This document shows, in pieces, positions 33,773 to 44,119 of a stretch of 64,000 nucleotides of DNA. A program made the position numbers and the translations under genes. This DNA comes from VRUE01 sp963716245. Its GTDB lineage: Bacteria > Actinomycetota > Thermoleophilia > Solirubrobacterales > 70-9. Position 1 is the stretch's first letter; every line of letters starts with the position of its first letter. The DNA lies in NCBI GenBank assembly GCA_963716245.1, contig OY970300.1, positions 62,001 to 126,000 of the forward strand, in the 5' to 3' direction. The notes beneath the pieces were generated by a model. That model did no database searches and was not told the DNA's origin. It saw only the letters and a program-made list of their open reading frames with translations.

Positions 33773-34541
33773 TGTCCTCGCCGACGACGACCGAGACGGG
33801 TGCTTCGGCCGAGACCTCGACGATGTCGGAGGTCATCGGGCGCACCCGGGAGATGTCGAGCGCCCGGGCGACCAGGTGAGCCTCGCGCCCGCTGCCGGGT
33901 TCGAACATGACGACGCTGTCGACGAAGCTGGAGCTGCTGTTGGTCACGGCGCCCAGCTGGAAGCCCTCCTGCTCGACCATGTCGCCGTAGGTCGCCGCCA
34001 GCCCGGGCACGGCGGTCCCGTTGAGGACCGTGACCTCGATATCGCTCGGCTTGGTCACGGCGGCCGCCTTCTTCGCACCGTTGCCGCCGCCGACGGCGTC
34101 GTCGCCGCCCTGCGTCACGGCGTAGGCGATCCCCCCGCCGACCAGGAGCAGGACCGCGAACAGCGCGACCAGATAGCGCGGCTCGCCGAGGCGGCTGCGC
34201 CAATCGCCCGGCGCGCCGCCGCCGAAGCGCTCCCGCAACCGCTCGCCGCGGGTCAGTTCGGGCAGGCCGGCCTCGCGCCGCTCGCGCCGCGTCTCGCGCA
34301 GGTCCGCGGCGCGGCGCTCGGCCTCCCGCGCCTCCTCGAGCTTGCGCATCTCCTCCGCCCGCTCCGACGCCGCGGCGGAGGTCGTCTCCTTGCGATCGGC
34401 ATCCCGCTCCGGCGCGGACCCGGCCCATTCGCGCAGGCGGCGGATGTCGCGACCCTGGGTGAACGAGAGCAGCGCAAGCAGGGCCAGGCCGAGGAACGCG
34501 ACCAAGCCCGCGAAGGCCCCGATTTCCTTGATCAGCTCCAA
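33753..34541 (-). CDS. Membrane protein with C-terminal LytR_C domain
   Basis: 262 residues. I propose TTG at 34541 (after the upstream stop at 34559) since no ATG/GTG is available before the first helix 'EIGAFAGLVAFLGLALLALL'. A long charged, Arg/Glu-rich cytoplasmic segment (about residues 40–125, likely coiled coil) leads to a second helix ('YLVALFAVLLLVGGGIAYAV') and an outside LytR_C domain: 'IEVTVLNGTAVPGLAATYGD', 'QEGFQLGAVTNSSSSFVDSV', 'VMFEPGSG'. LytR_C domains accompany LytR-CpsA-Psr proteins that attach glycans to peptidoglycan, but no LCP catalytic domain is present. Probably an accessory of surface-glycan attachment. Confidence 0.75.
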   Translation of the reverse strand: MELIKEIGAFAGLVAFLGLALLALLSFTQGRDIRRLREWAGSAPERDADRKETTSAAASERAEEMRKLEEAREAERRAADLRETRRERREAGLPELTRGERLRERFGGGAPGDWRSRLGEPRYLVALFAVLLLVGGGIAYAVTQGGDDAVGGGNGAKKAAAVTKPSDIEVTVLNGTAVPGLAATYGDMVEQEGFQLGAVTNSSSSFVDSVVMFEPGSGREAHLVARALDISRVRPMTSDIVEVSAEAPVSVVVGEDNASSAG

Positions 34542-34558
34542 GGTTTGGCTGCGAGAGG

Positions 34559-36448
34559 CTATCCGTCGAAGCCGACCGCCGCCGTGTCCCCGCCCGGCGA
34601 GGCGATCACTGCGACGACGCGCTCGGCAAGATTCGCCTCGTCGCCGGCCATCACCAGGTGCTCGAGCGAGTTCAGGGTCGTCTCGACCCACTCCGGGTCG
34701 AGCGGCGTCTCACGGACCGCGCGGTGGATCCGTTTGGCGGCGGTGGGCTGGAGGCTCTCCGCCGAGCCGACCAGCTCCTCGTGGAGCTTCTCGCCGGGCC
34801 GCGGCTGGGTGAACTCGATCGCGATCTGGGCCCCCGGCTCGTAGCCGGCCAGCCGGATCATGTTGGTCGCCAGGTCGACGATCTTGACCGGCTCGCCCAT
34901 GTCGAGGACGAAGACCTCGCCCTTGCCGGCGCCGATGTCGCCGGCCCGGATCACCAGCTGCACGGCCTCGGGGATGGTCATGAAGTAGCGGCACATCTCC
35001 GGGTGGGTGACGGTGACCGGCCCGCCGCGCTCGATCTGGTTGCGGAAGATCGGCACGACGCTGCCGGAGGAGGCGAGGACGTTGCCGAAACGGACGCCGG
35101 CGAAGCGGGTGCCGGGGTGCTTGTGGGCCGCCGCCTCGACGATCCACTCCGCCATCGCCTTCGAGGCGCCCATCACCGTCTTCGGGTTGACGGCCTTGTC
35201 GGTGGAGATCAGGACGAAGCGCTCGACGCCGGAGGCCGCCGCGGTGTCGGTCGCCACCCGCGTCGCGATCGCGTTGTTGCGGACCGCCTCCAGCGGGTTG
35301 GCCTCCATCAGCGGCACGTGCTTGTAGGCGGCGGCGTGGAAGACGACGCTCGGCTTGAAGCGCTGCATCGTCTCCAGCATCCGGTGCGGCTCCTTGCAGT
35401 CGGCCAGCACCGCCTCGACGCTCGAGAAGTGGCGCTCCTCGACCATCTCGCGCTCGATCTCGAACAGGTTGTCCTCGGCGTGGTCGAGCATCACCAGCAG
35501 GCGCGGGCCGACGCGGGCGATCTGGCGGCACAGCTCCGAGCCGATCGAGCCGCCCGCCCCGGTGACGAGGACGATGCGGTCGCGCAGGTAGGCGCCGACG
35601 CGGTCGAGCTCGACGACGATCGGCTCGCGCCCGAGCACGTCCTCGACCTGGACGTCGCGCAGCTGCTTGTTGAGCTGGACGCCGCCGCGCAGCAGCTCGA
35701 ACACGGTCGGCAGGGTGCGGACGCGGATCTCGCGCTCGCGGCAGGCGGCGACGACCTTGGCGCGCAGGGTCCCCGGCGCCGAGGGGATCGCGATCACGAC
35801 CTCGTCGGGCTCGGTCTCGTCGAGGATCTTCTCGATCTCGTCGGTGCGGCCGAGCACCTTCAGGCCCAGCATCCGCATCCCCCGCTTGCGCGCGTCGTCG
35901 TCCACGAAGCCGATCGCGGTGGCGCCGAGGTTGGGGTTGAGCTGCAGCTCGCGGACGACCATCTGGCCGCCGGAGCCGGCGCCGATCACGAGCACCTCGT
36001 GCTTGGGCAAGCGGTGGCCGTGGGCGGGGCGCTCGACGATCAGGCGCACCGCGAGGCGCGCGCCGGCGATCGCGAAAAGGGTGAGGACGAAGTCCATCAC
36101 CGCGACCGAGCGCGGCAGGTCGGGACCGAACGGGCGCAGCACGGTGAAGAGGACGACGAGCAGGGCGCTGGACACGGCGACGGCGCGGACGATGGTCAGG
36201 AAGTCCCGGCCGCTCACGTAGCGCCACCACTTCTGGTAGAGGCCGAAGGCGGCGAACACCGCGACCTTGCCGACCGCGACGAAGCCGACCGCCTGCACGA
36301 ACATCGTCTCGTAGCGGGGCGGCATGCCGCTCGCGACGTCGAGGAAACGCAGTCGGAAGGCGAGGTAGAAGGCGAGCGCGACGAGCAGCGCGTCGGCGAT
36401 CACCTGAAGGACCCGATTGCGGTAGACGGGATGGTTCAAGCGGTGCAT
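34559..36448 (-). CDS. Polysaccharide biosynthesis dehydratase/epimerase, CapD/FlaA1/WbpM type
   Basis: 629 residues, ATG start. Four N-terminal membrane helices (about 10–125), then a CoA-binding-like domain with 'EVLVIGAGSGGQMVVRELQ', then an extended-SDR catalytic domain with the NAD motif 'VLVTGAGGSIGSELCRQIA', 'VFHAAAYKHVPLMEANPLEAV' and 'FVLISTDKAVNPKTVMGASK'. The 'MGASK' places Met where classical SDRs have the catalytic Tyr, which is normal for membrane-type 4,6-dehydratases (PglF/WbpM). It probably converts UDP-GlcNAc to a 4-keto-6-deoxy sugar, the first step to bacillosamine- or FucNAc-like sugars. First gene of the minus-strand polysaccharide run. Confidence 0.92.
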   Translation of the reverse strand: MHRLNHPVYRNRVLQVIADALLVALAFYLAFRLRFLDVASGMPPRYETMFVQAVGFVAVGKVAVFAAFGLYQKWWRYVSGRDFLTIVRAVAVSSALLVVLFTVLRPFGPDLPRSVAVMDFVLTLFAIAGARLAVRLIVERPAHGHRLPKHEVLVIGAGSGGQMVVRELQLNPNLGATAIGFVDDDARKRGMRMLGLKVLGRTDEIEKILDETEPDEVVIAIPSAPGTLRAKVVAACREREIRVRTLPTVFELLRGGVQLNKQLRDVQVEDVLGREPIVVELDRVGAYLRDRIVLVTGAGGSIGSELCRQIARVGPRLLVMLDHAEDNLFEIEREMVEERHFSSVEAVLADCKEPHRMLETMQRFKPSVVFHAAAYKHVPLMEANPLEAVRNNAIATRVATDTAAASGVERFVLISTDKAVNPKTVMGASKAMAEWIVEAAAHKHPGTRFAGVRFGNVLASSGSVVPIFRNQIERGGPVTVTHPEMCRYFMTIPEAVQLVIRAGDIGAGKGEVFVLDMGEPVKIVDLATNMIRLAGYEPGAQIAIEFTQPRPGEKLHEELVGSAESLQPTAAKRIHRAVRETPLDPEWVETTLNSLEHLVMAGDEANLAERVVAVIASPGGDTAAVGFDG

Positions 36449-36491
36449 GGGGGCCGAGCGAGTTTAGTTCCTGCCAGGCCCGATCCCTAGA

Positions 36492-37208
36492 ATGCCCCGC
36501 TCCCGCATGCTCCTGCTCGCCAGCGTCACCGACTTCTTCCTGGACCCGATCGTCAACGCGGGGACCGACTTCATCAGCACCACCGGCCTGCCGGCGGTGT
36601 TCGTCCTGATGGCGCTCGAGTCGGCCTGCCTGCCGGTGCCGAGCGAGGCGATCATGCTCTTCGCCGGCTCCAGCGTCGCCGCGGGCGAGCTCTCGATGTT
36701 CGGGATCGTCGCGGCGGGCGTGCTCGGCAACCTGGTCGGCTCCTGGGCCGCCTACGCGGTCGGCTACTACGCGCGGCTCGACCTGCTCGAGAAGAACCGG
36801 CTGATCCACCTGCCGCCCAAGTACCTCAAATGGGCCGACGACTGGTTCGAGCGCTACGGCGACGCGACCGTCTTCTTCACCCGCATGCTGCCGATCATCC
36901 GCACGTTCATCTCGCTGCCCGCCGGGGTGGCGAAGATGCCGTTCTGGCGCTTCACGGTGCTGACCCTGCTCGGCTGCATCCCGTGGGTGCTGATGCTCGG
37001 GCTGATCGGCGAGGCGGTCGGCCACAACTGGGAGGAGTGGCGCGACAAGCTGCACTACCTCGACTACGCGGTCGTCGCGGCCGTCCTCGTCGGCGGCGCC
37101 TACCTGCTGTTCAGGCGCTACCGCGGCGGCGGGCCAGGCAGCAGGCCCGACGCGGTGGGCGACGAGCGCGGGGCGGCCGAGCCGGCCTCGTCCAGCGGCG
37201 GCGCTTGA
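36492..37208 (+). CDS. DedA-family membrane protein
   Basis: 238 residues, ATG start. Family blocks are 'FVLMALESACLPVPSEAIMLFAGSSVAAG' (in part; the E...P.PSE motif), 'GNLVGSWAAYAVGYYARLDLL' and 'VFFTRMLPIIRTFISLPAG', with the conserved Arg pair. DedA proteins include polyprenyl-phosphate recyclers that return undecaprenyl phosphate to the inner face. That fits its coupling (TTGA overlap) to the undecaprenyl-diphosphatase gene downstream. Divergent from the dehydratase gene. Confidence 0.9.
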   Translation: MPRSRMLLLASVTDFFLDPIVNAGTDFISTTGLPAVFVLMALESACLPVPSEAIMLFAGSSVAAGELSMFGIVAAGVLGNLVGSWAAYAVGYYARLDLLEKNRLIHLPPKYLKWADDWFERYGDATVFFTRMLPIIRTFISLPAGVAKMPFWRFTVLTLLGCIPWVLMLGLIGEAVGHNWEEWRDKLHYLDYAVVAAVLVGGAYLLFRRYRGGGPGSRPDAVGDERGAAEPASSSGGA

Positions 37209-38014
37209 GCCGCCGCGCCGACGGCCGTATCCCCGCCCGGCGCGCCCTCGTCCTCGGGGCGGTGCAGGGGCCTGCGGAGCTGCTGCCGGTCTCGAGCTCC
37301 GCCCACATCGTGCTCGTGCCCTGGCTGGCCGGCTGGGATTGGGACGGACTCGACCCGGAGGTGCGCAAGAGCTTCGAGGTGGCGCTGCACGCGGGCGCAG
37401 CGGCCGCCCTCGTGATCGGCCAGCGCCACGCGATCGTCGGCGAGCTGCGCTCCTTCGACGGCCATCGTGCCCTGCTTCTCGCGCTCTCCTTCGCGCCGGC
37501 CGCGGCCGTCGGCTACTTCTTCGAGCGGCCGATCGAGCGGAGGCTCGGCGGGCCGAAGGCGACCGCGATCGGCCTGATCGCCGGGTCGGTGGCGATGCTG
37601 GCGGCCGACACGAGGCCGCAGCGACGCGGCCGGGGCGAGGCGACGCTCGCCGACGGGCTCGCGCTCGGCGTGGCCCAGGCGGCCGCACTGGCGCCAGGCG
37701 TGTCGCGCAACGGGGTGACCCTCGCCGCCGCACGCTGGCGTCGCTTCTCCCGCGACCAGGCAAACCTGCTCTCCCGCACGATCGCCCTGCCGCTGATCGT
37801 CGGCGCCAGCGCCCTGAAGGGCGCCCGGATGCAGCGGCGTGGCGCCTCGCCGGCGCTGCGGCGCTCGATGGCGCTCGGCGCGACTGCCTCCTTCGCCTCC
37901 ACGCTCGCCTCGCAGCGGCTGATCCGCTTGGTCGAGCGCGACCGGGCGCTGTGGCCGTACGCGGCGTACCGGATGGCGCTAGCCACACTCGTCCTGCGGA
38001 AACTGCGCGGCTAG
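37205..38014 (+). CDS. uppP: Undecaprenyl-diphosphatase (BacA/UppP)
   Basis: 269 residues from a TTG at 37205 that overlaps the DedA stop as TTGA; no other start fits. 'VLGAVQGPAELLPVSSSAHIVLVPW' contains the catalytic E...PVSSSAH motif. 'LGVAQAAALAPGVSRNGVTLAAA' is the second conserved block (PGxSRxGxT). The remainder is a set of membrane helices. It dephosphorylates undecaprenyl diphosphate so that the lipid carrier can be reused for peptidoglycan and surface glycan. With DedA it forms a lipid-carrier recycling pair next to the polysaccharide locus. Confidence 0.92.
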   Translation: MSRRADGRIPARRALVLGAVQGPAELLPVSSSAHIVLVPWLAGWDWDGLDPEVRKSFEVALHAGAAAALVIGQRHAIVGELRSFDGHRALLLALSFAPAAAVGYFFERPIERRLGGPKATAIGLIAGSVAMLAADTRPQRRGRGEATLADGLALGVAQAAALAPGVSRNGVTLAAARWRRFSRDQANLLSRTIALPLIVGASALKGARMQRRGASPALRRSMALGATASFASTLASQRLIRLVERDRALWPYAAYRMALATLVLRKLRG

Positions 38015-38019
38015 CAGCG

Positions 38020-38059
38020 AACTCCAAAAATTGGAGAAACTTGGAGTCGATTTGGAGTT
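38020..38059. promoter_or_regulatory. TTGGAG repeat/palindrome region upstream of purM
   Basis: TTGGAG occurs at 38031, 38041 and 38052, at helical-turn spacing. AACTCCAAA (38020–38028) is an inverted match of TTTGGAGTT (38051–38059) and CTCCAA–AAA–TTGGAG (38022–38036) is a smaller palindrome. Sits 31 bases before the purM GTG. May be a purine-type operator or an end structure for uppP. Confidence 0.4.
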
Positions 38060-38089
38060 CCCTGCAAACCGCCTGAAAGAATCGCCGGC

Positions 38090-39099
<1,010 letters not shown>

Positions 39100-39103
<4 letters not shown>

Positions 39104-40614
39104 GCACGCGTCCCTCCAGCTCGATGATCGGCACGGTCCTCTCCGGCCGCTACCGGCTGGAGGCGAAGCTGGGAAGCGGCGGTATGTCGACCGTCTACCT
39201 CGCCCGCGACGCGACGCTCGACCGCCCCGTCGCGGTCAAGGTCATGCACCGGGAGATGTCCGAGCAGGAGGACCAGCTGCAGCGCTTCCGCCAGGAGGCG
39301 CGGGCGGTGGCCAAGCTCTCCCACCCGAACGTGGTCTCTGTGATCGACGCCGGCGAGGACGGCGGCCACCCCTACATCGTCTTCGAGTACGTCAAGGGCG
39401 AGACGCTGAAGCAGCGGATCGGGCGGGTCGGCGCGCTCGACACGCAGGATGCGATCGCCTACGCGATCGAGGTGGCCCGCGGGCTGGGCGTCGCGCACGC
39501 GCGCAACATGGTCCACCGCGACATCAAGCCGCAGAACGTCCTGATCGACGAGGACGGGCGCGCCAAGCTGACCGACTTCGGGATCTCGCGCCAGCTCGAA
39601 CAGGCCGGGGTGACGGCGACCGGGCGGGTCCTCGGCACGACCGACTACGTCGCGCCCGAGCAGGCGATGGGCCGGGACGTCGACCCGCGCTCGGACATCT
39701 ACTCGCTCGGCGTCGTCCTCTACGAGATGCTCGTCGGCCAGGTGCCCTTCCAGGCCGACAGCCAGGTCGGCGTGGCGATGAAACACGTCAACGAGGAGCT
39801 GCCCGACGTGCAGCGGCGCCGCCCGGAGGTCTCGGCCGCGGTGGCACTCGTCGTCGAGCGGTCGACGGCCAAGGACCCGGCCGAGCGCTACCAGGCGATC
39901 GGCGAGATGGTCGACGACCTGCAGACGGCGCTCGAGGTCGAGGCGGCGCGGGCGGGCTCGACCAGTGGCGAGGCGACGAGCGTGCTCGAAGCCGTGCCAC
40001 CGCCCAAGCGCAAGCTGTCGACGCGGGCGCGGTGGTCATCGGCGGCGATCGCGGCGCTGCTCCTGATCGCCGCGGCGTCGCTCGGTGCCGTGTATCTGAT
40101 CTCCGACGGCCTGCTCGGCGGGGGCGGTGCCAACGAGGGCAAGGGAGCCCCGGTCAAGGTGGTCGAGGCGACCGACTACGACCCGCAGGGAGACGAAGAG
40201 GAGGGCAGCGAGACGGTCGGCCTCGCCGCCGACGGCGACCCGACCGGCACCGCCTGGGAGAGCGAGCACTACGACGGCGACTCGTTCGTGGAAATAAAGA
40301 CCGGCCCGGAAGCGGGGGTCGGCCTGTACGTGACCAGCGCATCGCCGGCCACCCCGGCGCGGATGATCGTCCGCTCGCCGACGCCGGGTTGGGACGCAAA
40401 GGTCTTCGCCGCATCCGCCGGTCCTCCCTCCGACCTGGAGGGCTGGGGAGAGCCGGTCGGCGAGGTGAGCGATGCCGGCTCGACCCAGGAGATCGCCTTG
40501 AAGGTGCCCCAGCCTTCGACCTACTTCCTGCTCTGGTTCACCCGACCCTCGGAAGCGCGCGACCAGGCTGGCCGCTACCAGGTCGAGATCAGCGACGTGA
40601 AGCTGTTGGGCTGA
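39100..40614 (+). CDS. Transmembrane Ser/Thr kinase with discoidin-like outside domain
   Basis: 504 residues; ATG overlaps the purM stop. Kinase domain about residues 17–275: 'LGSGGMSTVYLA' (P-loop), 'VAVKVMH' (Lys), 'VHRDIKPQNVLI' (catalytic loop), 'TDFGIS' and 'YVAPEQAMG'. A Pro/Arg-rich linker, one membrane helix ('AAIAALLLIAAASLGAVYLI') and an outside domain follow: 'VVEATDYDPQGDEEEGSETV', 'ADGDPTGTAWESEHYDG' and 'GVGLYVTS' resemble the discoidin/carbohydrate-binding fold at the C-terminus of mycobacterial MviN-type proteins. Probably senses a wall sugar or lipid II and phosphorylates cytoplasmic targets. Coupling to purM suggests shared growth control. Confidence 0.9.
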
Positions 40615-40632
40615 GCGCCCAGGACTCAGCCC
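40608..40632. terminator. Hairpin between convergent genes
   Basis: GGGCTGAG (40608–40615) and CTCAGCCC (40625–40632) form a perfect 8-bp stem with a 9-base loop. The arms include both stop codons of the convergent genes. No T-run; a compact bidirectional terminator-like structure. Confidence 0.5.
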
Positions 40633-41192
40633 CGTCCGATCCAGCGGCTCCAGTCACGAAGGTAATCGGCTTCGTCGGGAGCAGCGCGGGGACGATAGGA
40701 GTGGCCGCCCACCCTGACCCGTCCCGCCAGGCCGCCGAAACAGCTCTGGGGTGCGGAGAACCTGAGCTCCCCCGCTCGCCTTCCGACTTGCACGCGCAGG
40801 CCGGGGCAACCCACCCGGGTCGTGTCGTACTCCCGATGCCGGTAGAGGTGGAGACGGTCCGCAGCTCCTGGGACGGTGCTGCCGCGAAGCATGTCTATCG
40901 TGAAATCTCCCTCGTAAACCGAATCCGACGGATCGCCGAAGTCCAGCATCAGGTTGACGAGCAGGCCGGTGCCTCCGCCGAGGCGGAGCGTTCCCCGGTA
41001 GTCGATCTCCACACGCAGGTCGTCGGCCCCATTGCGAACGACTAGCTTCGTGATGTCCCATGGCGCCTTCGCGTCGCGCCTTGCGTCGCGGAAAATGCCC
41101 TCGGCCGCCGGGGAGATCCCGGGAAAGGAAACGACCGCCACTGCCATCGCAAGCAGGGCGAGCGCCGTCAGACGGCGGCGAGCGATCTCCAC
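40626..41192 (-). CDS. Secreted protein of unknown function
   Basis: 188 residues, ATG start. Signal peptide 'RLTALALLAMAVAVVSFPGISPAA', then 'EGIFRDARRDAKAPWDITKLVV', beta-rich sequence ('LRVEIDYRGTLRLGG') and two Cys ('RVGCPGLRVQVG', 'APQSCFGGLAGRV'). The order of 'D...D...DI' followed by 'LDFG' recalls small exported beta-sandwich proteins, but I cannot name a family. Convergent with the kinase gene upstream and on the same strand as ddl, whose start is over 900 bases away. Not conserved-looking enough to assign a role. Confidence 0.7.
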   Translation of the reverse strand: MEIARRRLTALALLAMAVAVVSFPGISPAAEGIFRDARRDAKAPWDITKLVVRNGADDLRVEIDYRGTLRLGGGTGLLVNLMLDFGDPSDSVYEGDFTIDMLRGSTVPGAADRLHLYRHREYDTTRVGCPGLRVQVGRRAGELRFSAPQSCFGGLAGRVRVGGHSYRPRAAPDEADYLRDWSRWIGRG

Positions 41193-41207
41193 GGTGGCGG
41201 GATGCTC

Positions 41208-42173
41208 TCAGAACTCGTGCGAGCGGGCCTGCTCGTGCCGCTCGACGGCCAGGCGGACCAGGCGGTCGCAGAGGTCCGGGTAGGGCAGGCCGGTGGCCTC
41301 CCAGAGCTTGGCGTAGACGCTCGTCTCGGTGAAGCCGGGCATGGTGTTCAACTCGTTGACGAGGATCGCGCCGTCGGGCTCGGCGAAGAAGTCGCAGCGG
41401 GCGAGGCCCGAGCAGCCGGCGAGGCGGAAGGTCTCGATCGCGAGCTCGCGCAGGCGCGCCGCCTGCTCGTCGGGGATCGAGGCGGGGACGACCAGCTCCA
41501 TGCCGCCGTCGCCGTACTTGGTCTCGTAGTCGTACCACTCCCCGTGGGCGACGACCTCGCCCGGCAGCGACGCCTCTACTTCGGCGTTGCCGAGCAGGGA
41601 GCACTCGATCTCGCGGCCGCCGGCGTGCGCCTCGACGATCGCGCGCGGGTCGTGGCGCAGCGCCAGCTCGACCGCGGCGTCGAGCTCGCCCGGCGAGTCG
41701 ACCCTGCTGATCCCGACGCTCGACCCGAGGCGCGAGGGCTTGACCCAGAGGGGCAGTCCGATCGCCTGGCAGCGCTCGCGCCAGCCAGGCTCCCCGACCG
41801 CGACGAAGTCGACCTGCGGCAGGCCCTGCTGCGCGCAGAGACGCTTCAGCGTCAGCTTGTCCATGCAGACGGCCGAGGCGAGCACGTCGGAGCCGACGTA
41901 GGGGACGTCGAGCCACTCGAGCAGGCCCTGGATGCAGCCGTCCTCGCCGAACGGGCCGTGCAGCGCGGGGAAGACGGCGTCGGCGCCGAGCAAGCCGGCG
42001 CCCGGAGCAAGGACGACCGGGCCGCTCTCCCAGTCCCATGAGCCTTCGCGGCCGATCGTCACCAGCACCGCTTCGTGGCCCGCCCCCTCCAGCCCCTTCG
42101 CCACGGCCTCGCCGGAGCGCAGCGATACCTCGTGCTCGGAGGAGCGCCCGCCGCGCAGCACCGCGACCCTCAT
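41208..42173 (-). CDS. ddl: D-alanine–D-alanine ligase
   Basis: 321 residues; the ATG at 42173 overlaps the PASTA-kinase stop (ATGA) and opens with 'MRVAVLRGGRSSEHEVSLRSG', the Ddl N-terminus. ATP-grasp blocks: 'VFPALHGPFGEDGCIQGLLEWL', 'YVGSDVLASAVCMDKLTLK', 'LPLWVKPSRLGSSVGISRV', 'ARCDFFAEPDGAILVNELNT', 'MPGFTETSVYAKLWEATGL'. It makes D-Ala-D-Ala for peptidoglycan precursors. Its place as the last gene of a kinase/PBP operon fits a wall-growth control unit. In E. coli DdlB the omega-loop ends in KYxxx; here it reads 'YETKYGDGG'. Confidence 0.95.
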   Translation of the reverse strand: MRVAVLRGGRSSEHEVSLRSGEAVAKGLEGAGHEAVLVTIGREGSWDWESGPVVLAPGAGLLGADAVFPALHGPFGEDGCIQGLLEWLDVPYVGSDVLASAVCMDKLTLKRLCAQQGLPQVDFVAVGEPGWRERCQAIGLPLWVKPSRLGSSVGISRVDSPGELDAAVELALRHDPRAIVEAHAGGREIECSLLGNAEVEASLPGEVVAHGEWYDYETKYGDGGMELVVPASIPDEQAARLRELAIETFRLAGCSGLARCDFFAEPDGAILVNELNTMPGFTETSVYAKLWEATGLPYPDLCDRLVRLAVERHEQARSHEF

Positions 42174-44092
42174 TCTTCGACTTCTTCTTCGGGTTCGTCC
42201 GCGACGGGCGCCGGCTTGCCGACGACGATCGACGCGCCGCTGCCGGGTTCGACTTCGGAGCCGGGCGGGGGGAACTGGTCGGTGACGCGGCCCACCTGCG
42301 AGGGGACTTCCGTCGGCTGTTCGGTCACCGTCGGGATGAGACCGGCCGCCCGCAGCGCTTCGACCGCCTCGCGTCGTTCCTTGCCGATCACGTTCGGAAC
42401 GCTGGCCTGTTCCTCGCCGGCGGAGACGACGATCGTCACCGTCGACCCGCGCGGCAGCTCCGAACCCGCGCTGGGCGCCTGGCGGATCACCTCGCCGGCC
42501 GGCGCTTCGTCTTCCTCTTCGCTGACTTCGGGCGAGAGACCGCGGGCGCGGATCTGCTCCACCGCGAGCGAGCGCTGCGAGCCGACGAGGACCGGCACCT
42601 TCTCCAGCCTGGGGCCCTTCGAGACGGTCAGCAGGACGGTCGAGCCGCGCGTCGCCGTCGAGCCGCCCGAGGGATCGGACTTGATCGCCAGCCCTGCCTC
42701 GACCTGCTCGGAGTTGACCGGCCTGAGGACGACCTCGAAGCCGGCGTCTTCCAGCGCCGCCACCGCGTCCTCCTGGCTCTCGCCGGCGGTGCCCGGGACC
42801 TTGGCGGAGCCCGGGCCGGCGCTGACGGTCAGCGCCACCTTCGGCTTCGAGCAGAAGAAGCTGAGCAGCGCGCAGTCGAGATCCGTCTCGCCCGCGGAGG
42901 GGTCCTGCTCGAGCACGGTGCCGGCGGCGACCTCGCGCTCCACCCGGCTCACCTCCCCGATCTTGAACCCATCCTGTTCCAGCAGCGAGATCGCGACGTT
43001 GAGCTGGTTTTCGGTGACGCCGGGGACCTCGGTCGTCGTGTCGCGGGTCAGTGCCAGGCCGGCGAGCACGCCGAGCACGACCGCGAGTGCGACCAGCGCC
43101 CACAGCCAGCGGCTCCTGCGCCGTTCCTCCTCCAGGGCCGCGGCTGCCGCCGCCTCCTCGGGACCGACCACCGGCGGCGGCAGCGGGGCGAAGGCGGCCG
43201 TGCCGCCGCCGACGGCGCCCGGGTCCCGCAGCGCCGCGTCGAGCGCGGCGATGAAGGCGTCGGCGCTCTGGAACCGCTGTCCCGGGTCCTTCTCCAGAGC
43301 CCGCATCACGACCGCGTCGAGCGCGGGTGAGACGCTCGGGTTGATCGAGCTCGGCCTCTGCGGCATGTGCGACACCTGCTTCATCGCGATCGCCACGGCC
43401 GAGTCCGCCTCGAACGGCACCCGCCCGGTCAGCGCCTCGTAGAGGATCACCCCAACCGAGTACAGGTCGGACACCGTCGTCACGTCCAGACCCTGCGCCT
43501 GCTCGGGGGAGAGGTAGTGGGGAGTGCCCATCACCGAGCCGGCCTGGGTGATTTCCGATGCGCCCGCGCGGGCGATGCCGAAGTCGGTGACGGTGACCTC
43601 GCCCTCGGCGTCGACGATCGCGTTCTGCGGCTTCAGGTCCCGGTGGACGATGCCGTGGCGGTGCGCGAACCCGGCCGCCTCGAGCACCTGGCGGACCAGC
43701 CCGGCGGCCTGCTCGGGCGTCAGCCCCGCCTCGATCAACTGCTTCAGCGAGCGTCCCTCGAGCAGCTGCATCGCGATGTAGTAGGTCCCGTCGACGTCGC
43801 CGCGGTCGAAGACGGCGACGACGTGGGGGTGCTGCAGCCCGGCGGCGGCCTCCGCCTCGCGCCGGAAGCGCTCGACGAACTCGCGGTCCTGGGCGAAGCG
43901 CCGGTGCAGGACCTTCAGGGCGACGCGGCGCTGGAGGTGGGAGTCCTCGGCGAGCCAGACGTCGGCCATGCCGCCGGAGCCGATCCGCTCCAGCAGCCGG
44001 TACCGCCCGTCGAGCACGCTCCCCTCACCGACCTCAATCACCGCTGCGGCACTCCCCGCCGACGGGCCTGAAACCGACAGCCAGAGTCGCAT
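42170..44092 (-). CDS. pknB: PASTA-domain Ser/Thr protein kinase
   Basis: 640 residues from ATG 44092; a GTG at 44041 (giving 'MIEVGEGSVLDGRYRL') is an attractive alternative because the first 17 residues are atypical. Kinase motifs: 'IGSGGMADVWLAED', 'VALKVLH', 'VHRDLKPQNAIV', 'TDFGIARAG' and 'YLSPEQAQG'. A single membrane helix ('WLWALVALAVVLGVLAGLAL') leads to about four PASTA repeats starting with 'EVPGVTENQLNVAISLLEQD', 'KVPGTAGESQEDAVAALED', 'KVPVLVGSQRSLAVEQIRA' and 'SVPNVIGKERREAVEALRA'. PASTA repeats bind muropeptides or beta-lactams. It is the main wall-growth kinase of actinobacteria, working with PstP, FhaA/B, RodA and PbpA encoded just upstream. Confidence 0.95.
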   Translation of the reverse strand: MRLWLSVSGPSAGSAAAVIEVGEGSVLDGRYRLLERIGSGGMADVWLAEDSHLQRRVALKVLHRRFAQDREFVERFRREAEAAAGLQHPHVVAVFDRGDVDGTYYIAMQLLEGRSLKQLIEAGLTPEQAAGLVRQVLEAAGFAHRHGIVHRDLKPQNAIVDAEGEVTVTDFGIARAGASEITQAGSVMGTPHYLSPEQAQGLDVTTVSDLYSVGVILYEALTGRVPFEADSAVAIAMKQVSHMPQRPSSINPSVSPALDAVVMRALEKDPGQRFQSADAFIAALDAALRDPGAVGGGTAAFAPLPPPVVGPEEAAAAAALEEERRRSRWLWALVALAVVLGVLAGLALTRDTTTEVPGVTENQLNVAISLLEQDGFKIGEVSRVEREVAAGTVLEQDPSAGETDLDCALLSFFCSKPKVALTVSAGPGSAKVPGTAGESQEDAVAALEDAGFEVVLRPVNSEQVEAGLAIKSDPSGGSTATRGSTVLLTVSKGPRLEKVPVLVGSQRSLAVEQIRARGLSPEVSEEEDEAPAGEVIRQAPSAGSELPRGSTVTIVVSAGEEQASVPNVIGKERREAVEALRAAGLIPTVTEQPTEVPSQVGRVTDQFPPPGSEVEPGSGASIVVGKPAPVADEPEEEVEE

Positions 44093-44119
44093 TTTCGGCC
44101 CATCGGCGGCTGTTGTATC

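Noticed and set aside
34710..38027. Very long minus-strand open frame (~1100 codons) across several genes
   Set aside because: Runs antisense to DedA and UppP and out of frame with the dehydratase; composition is Arg/Ala/Gly-rich shadow coding typical of GC-rich DNA.
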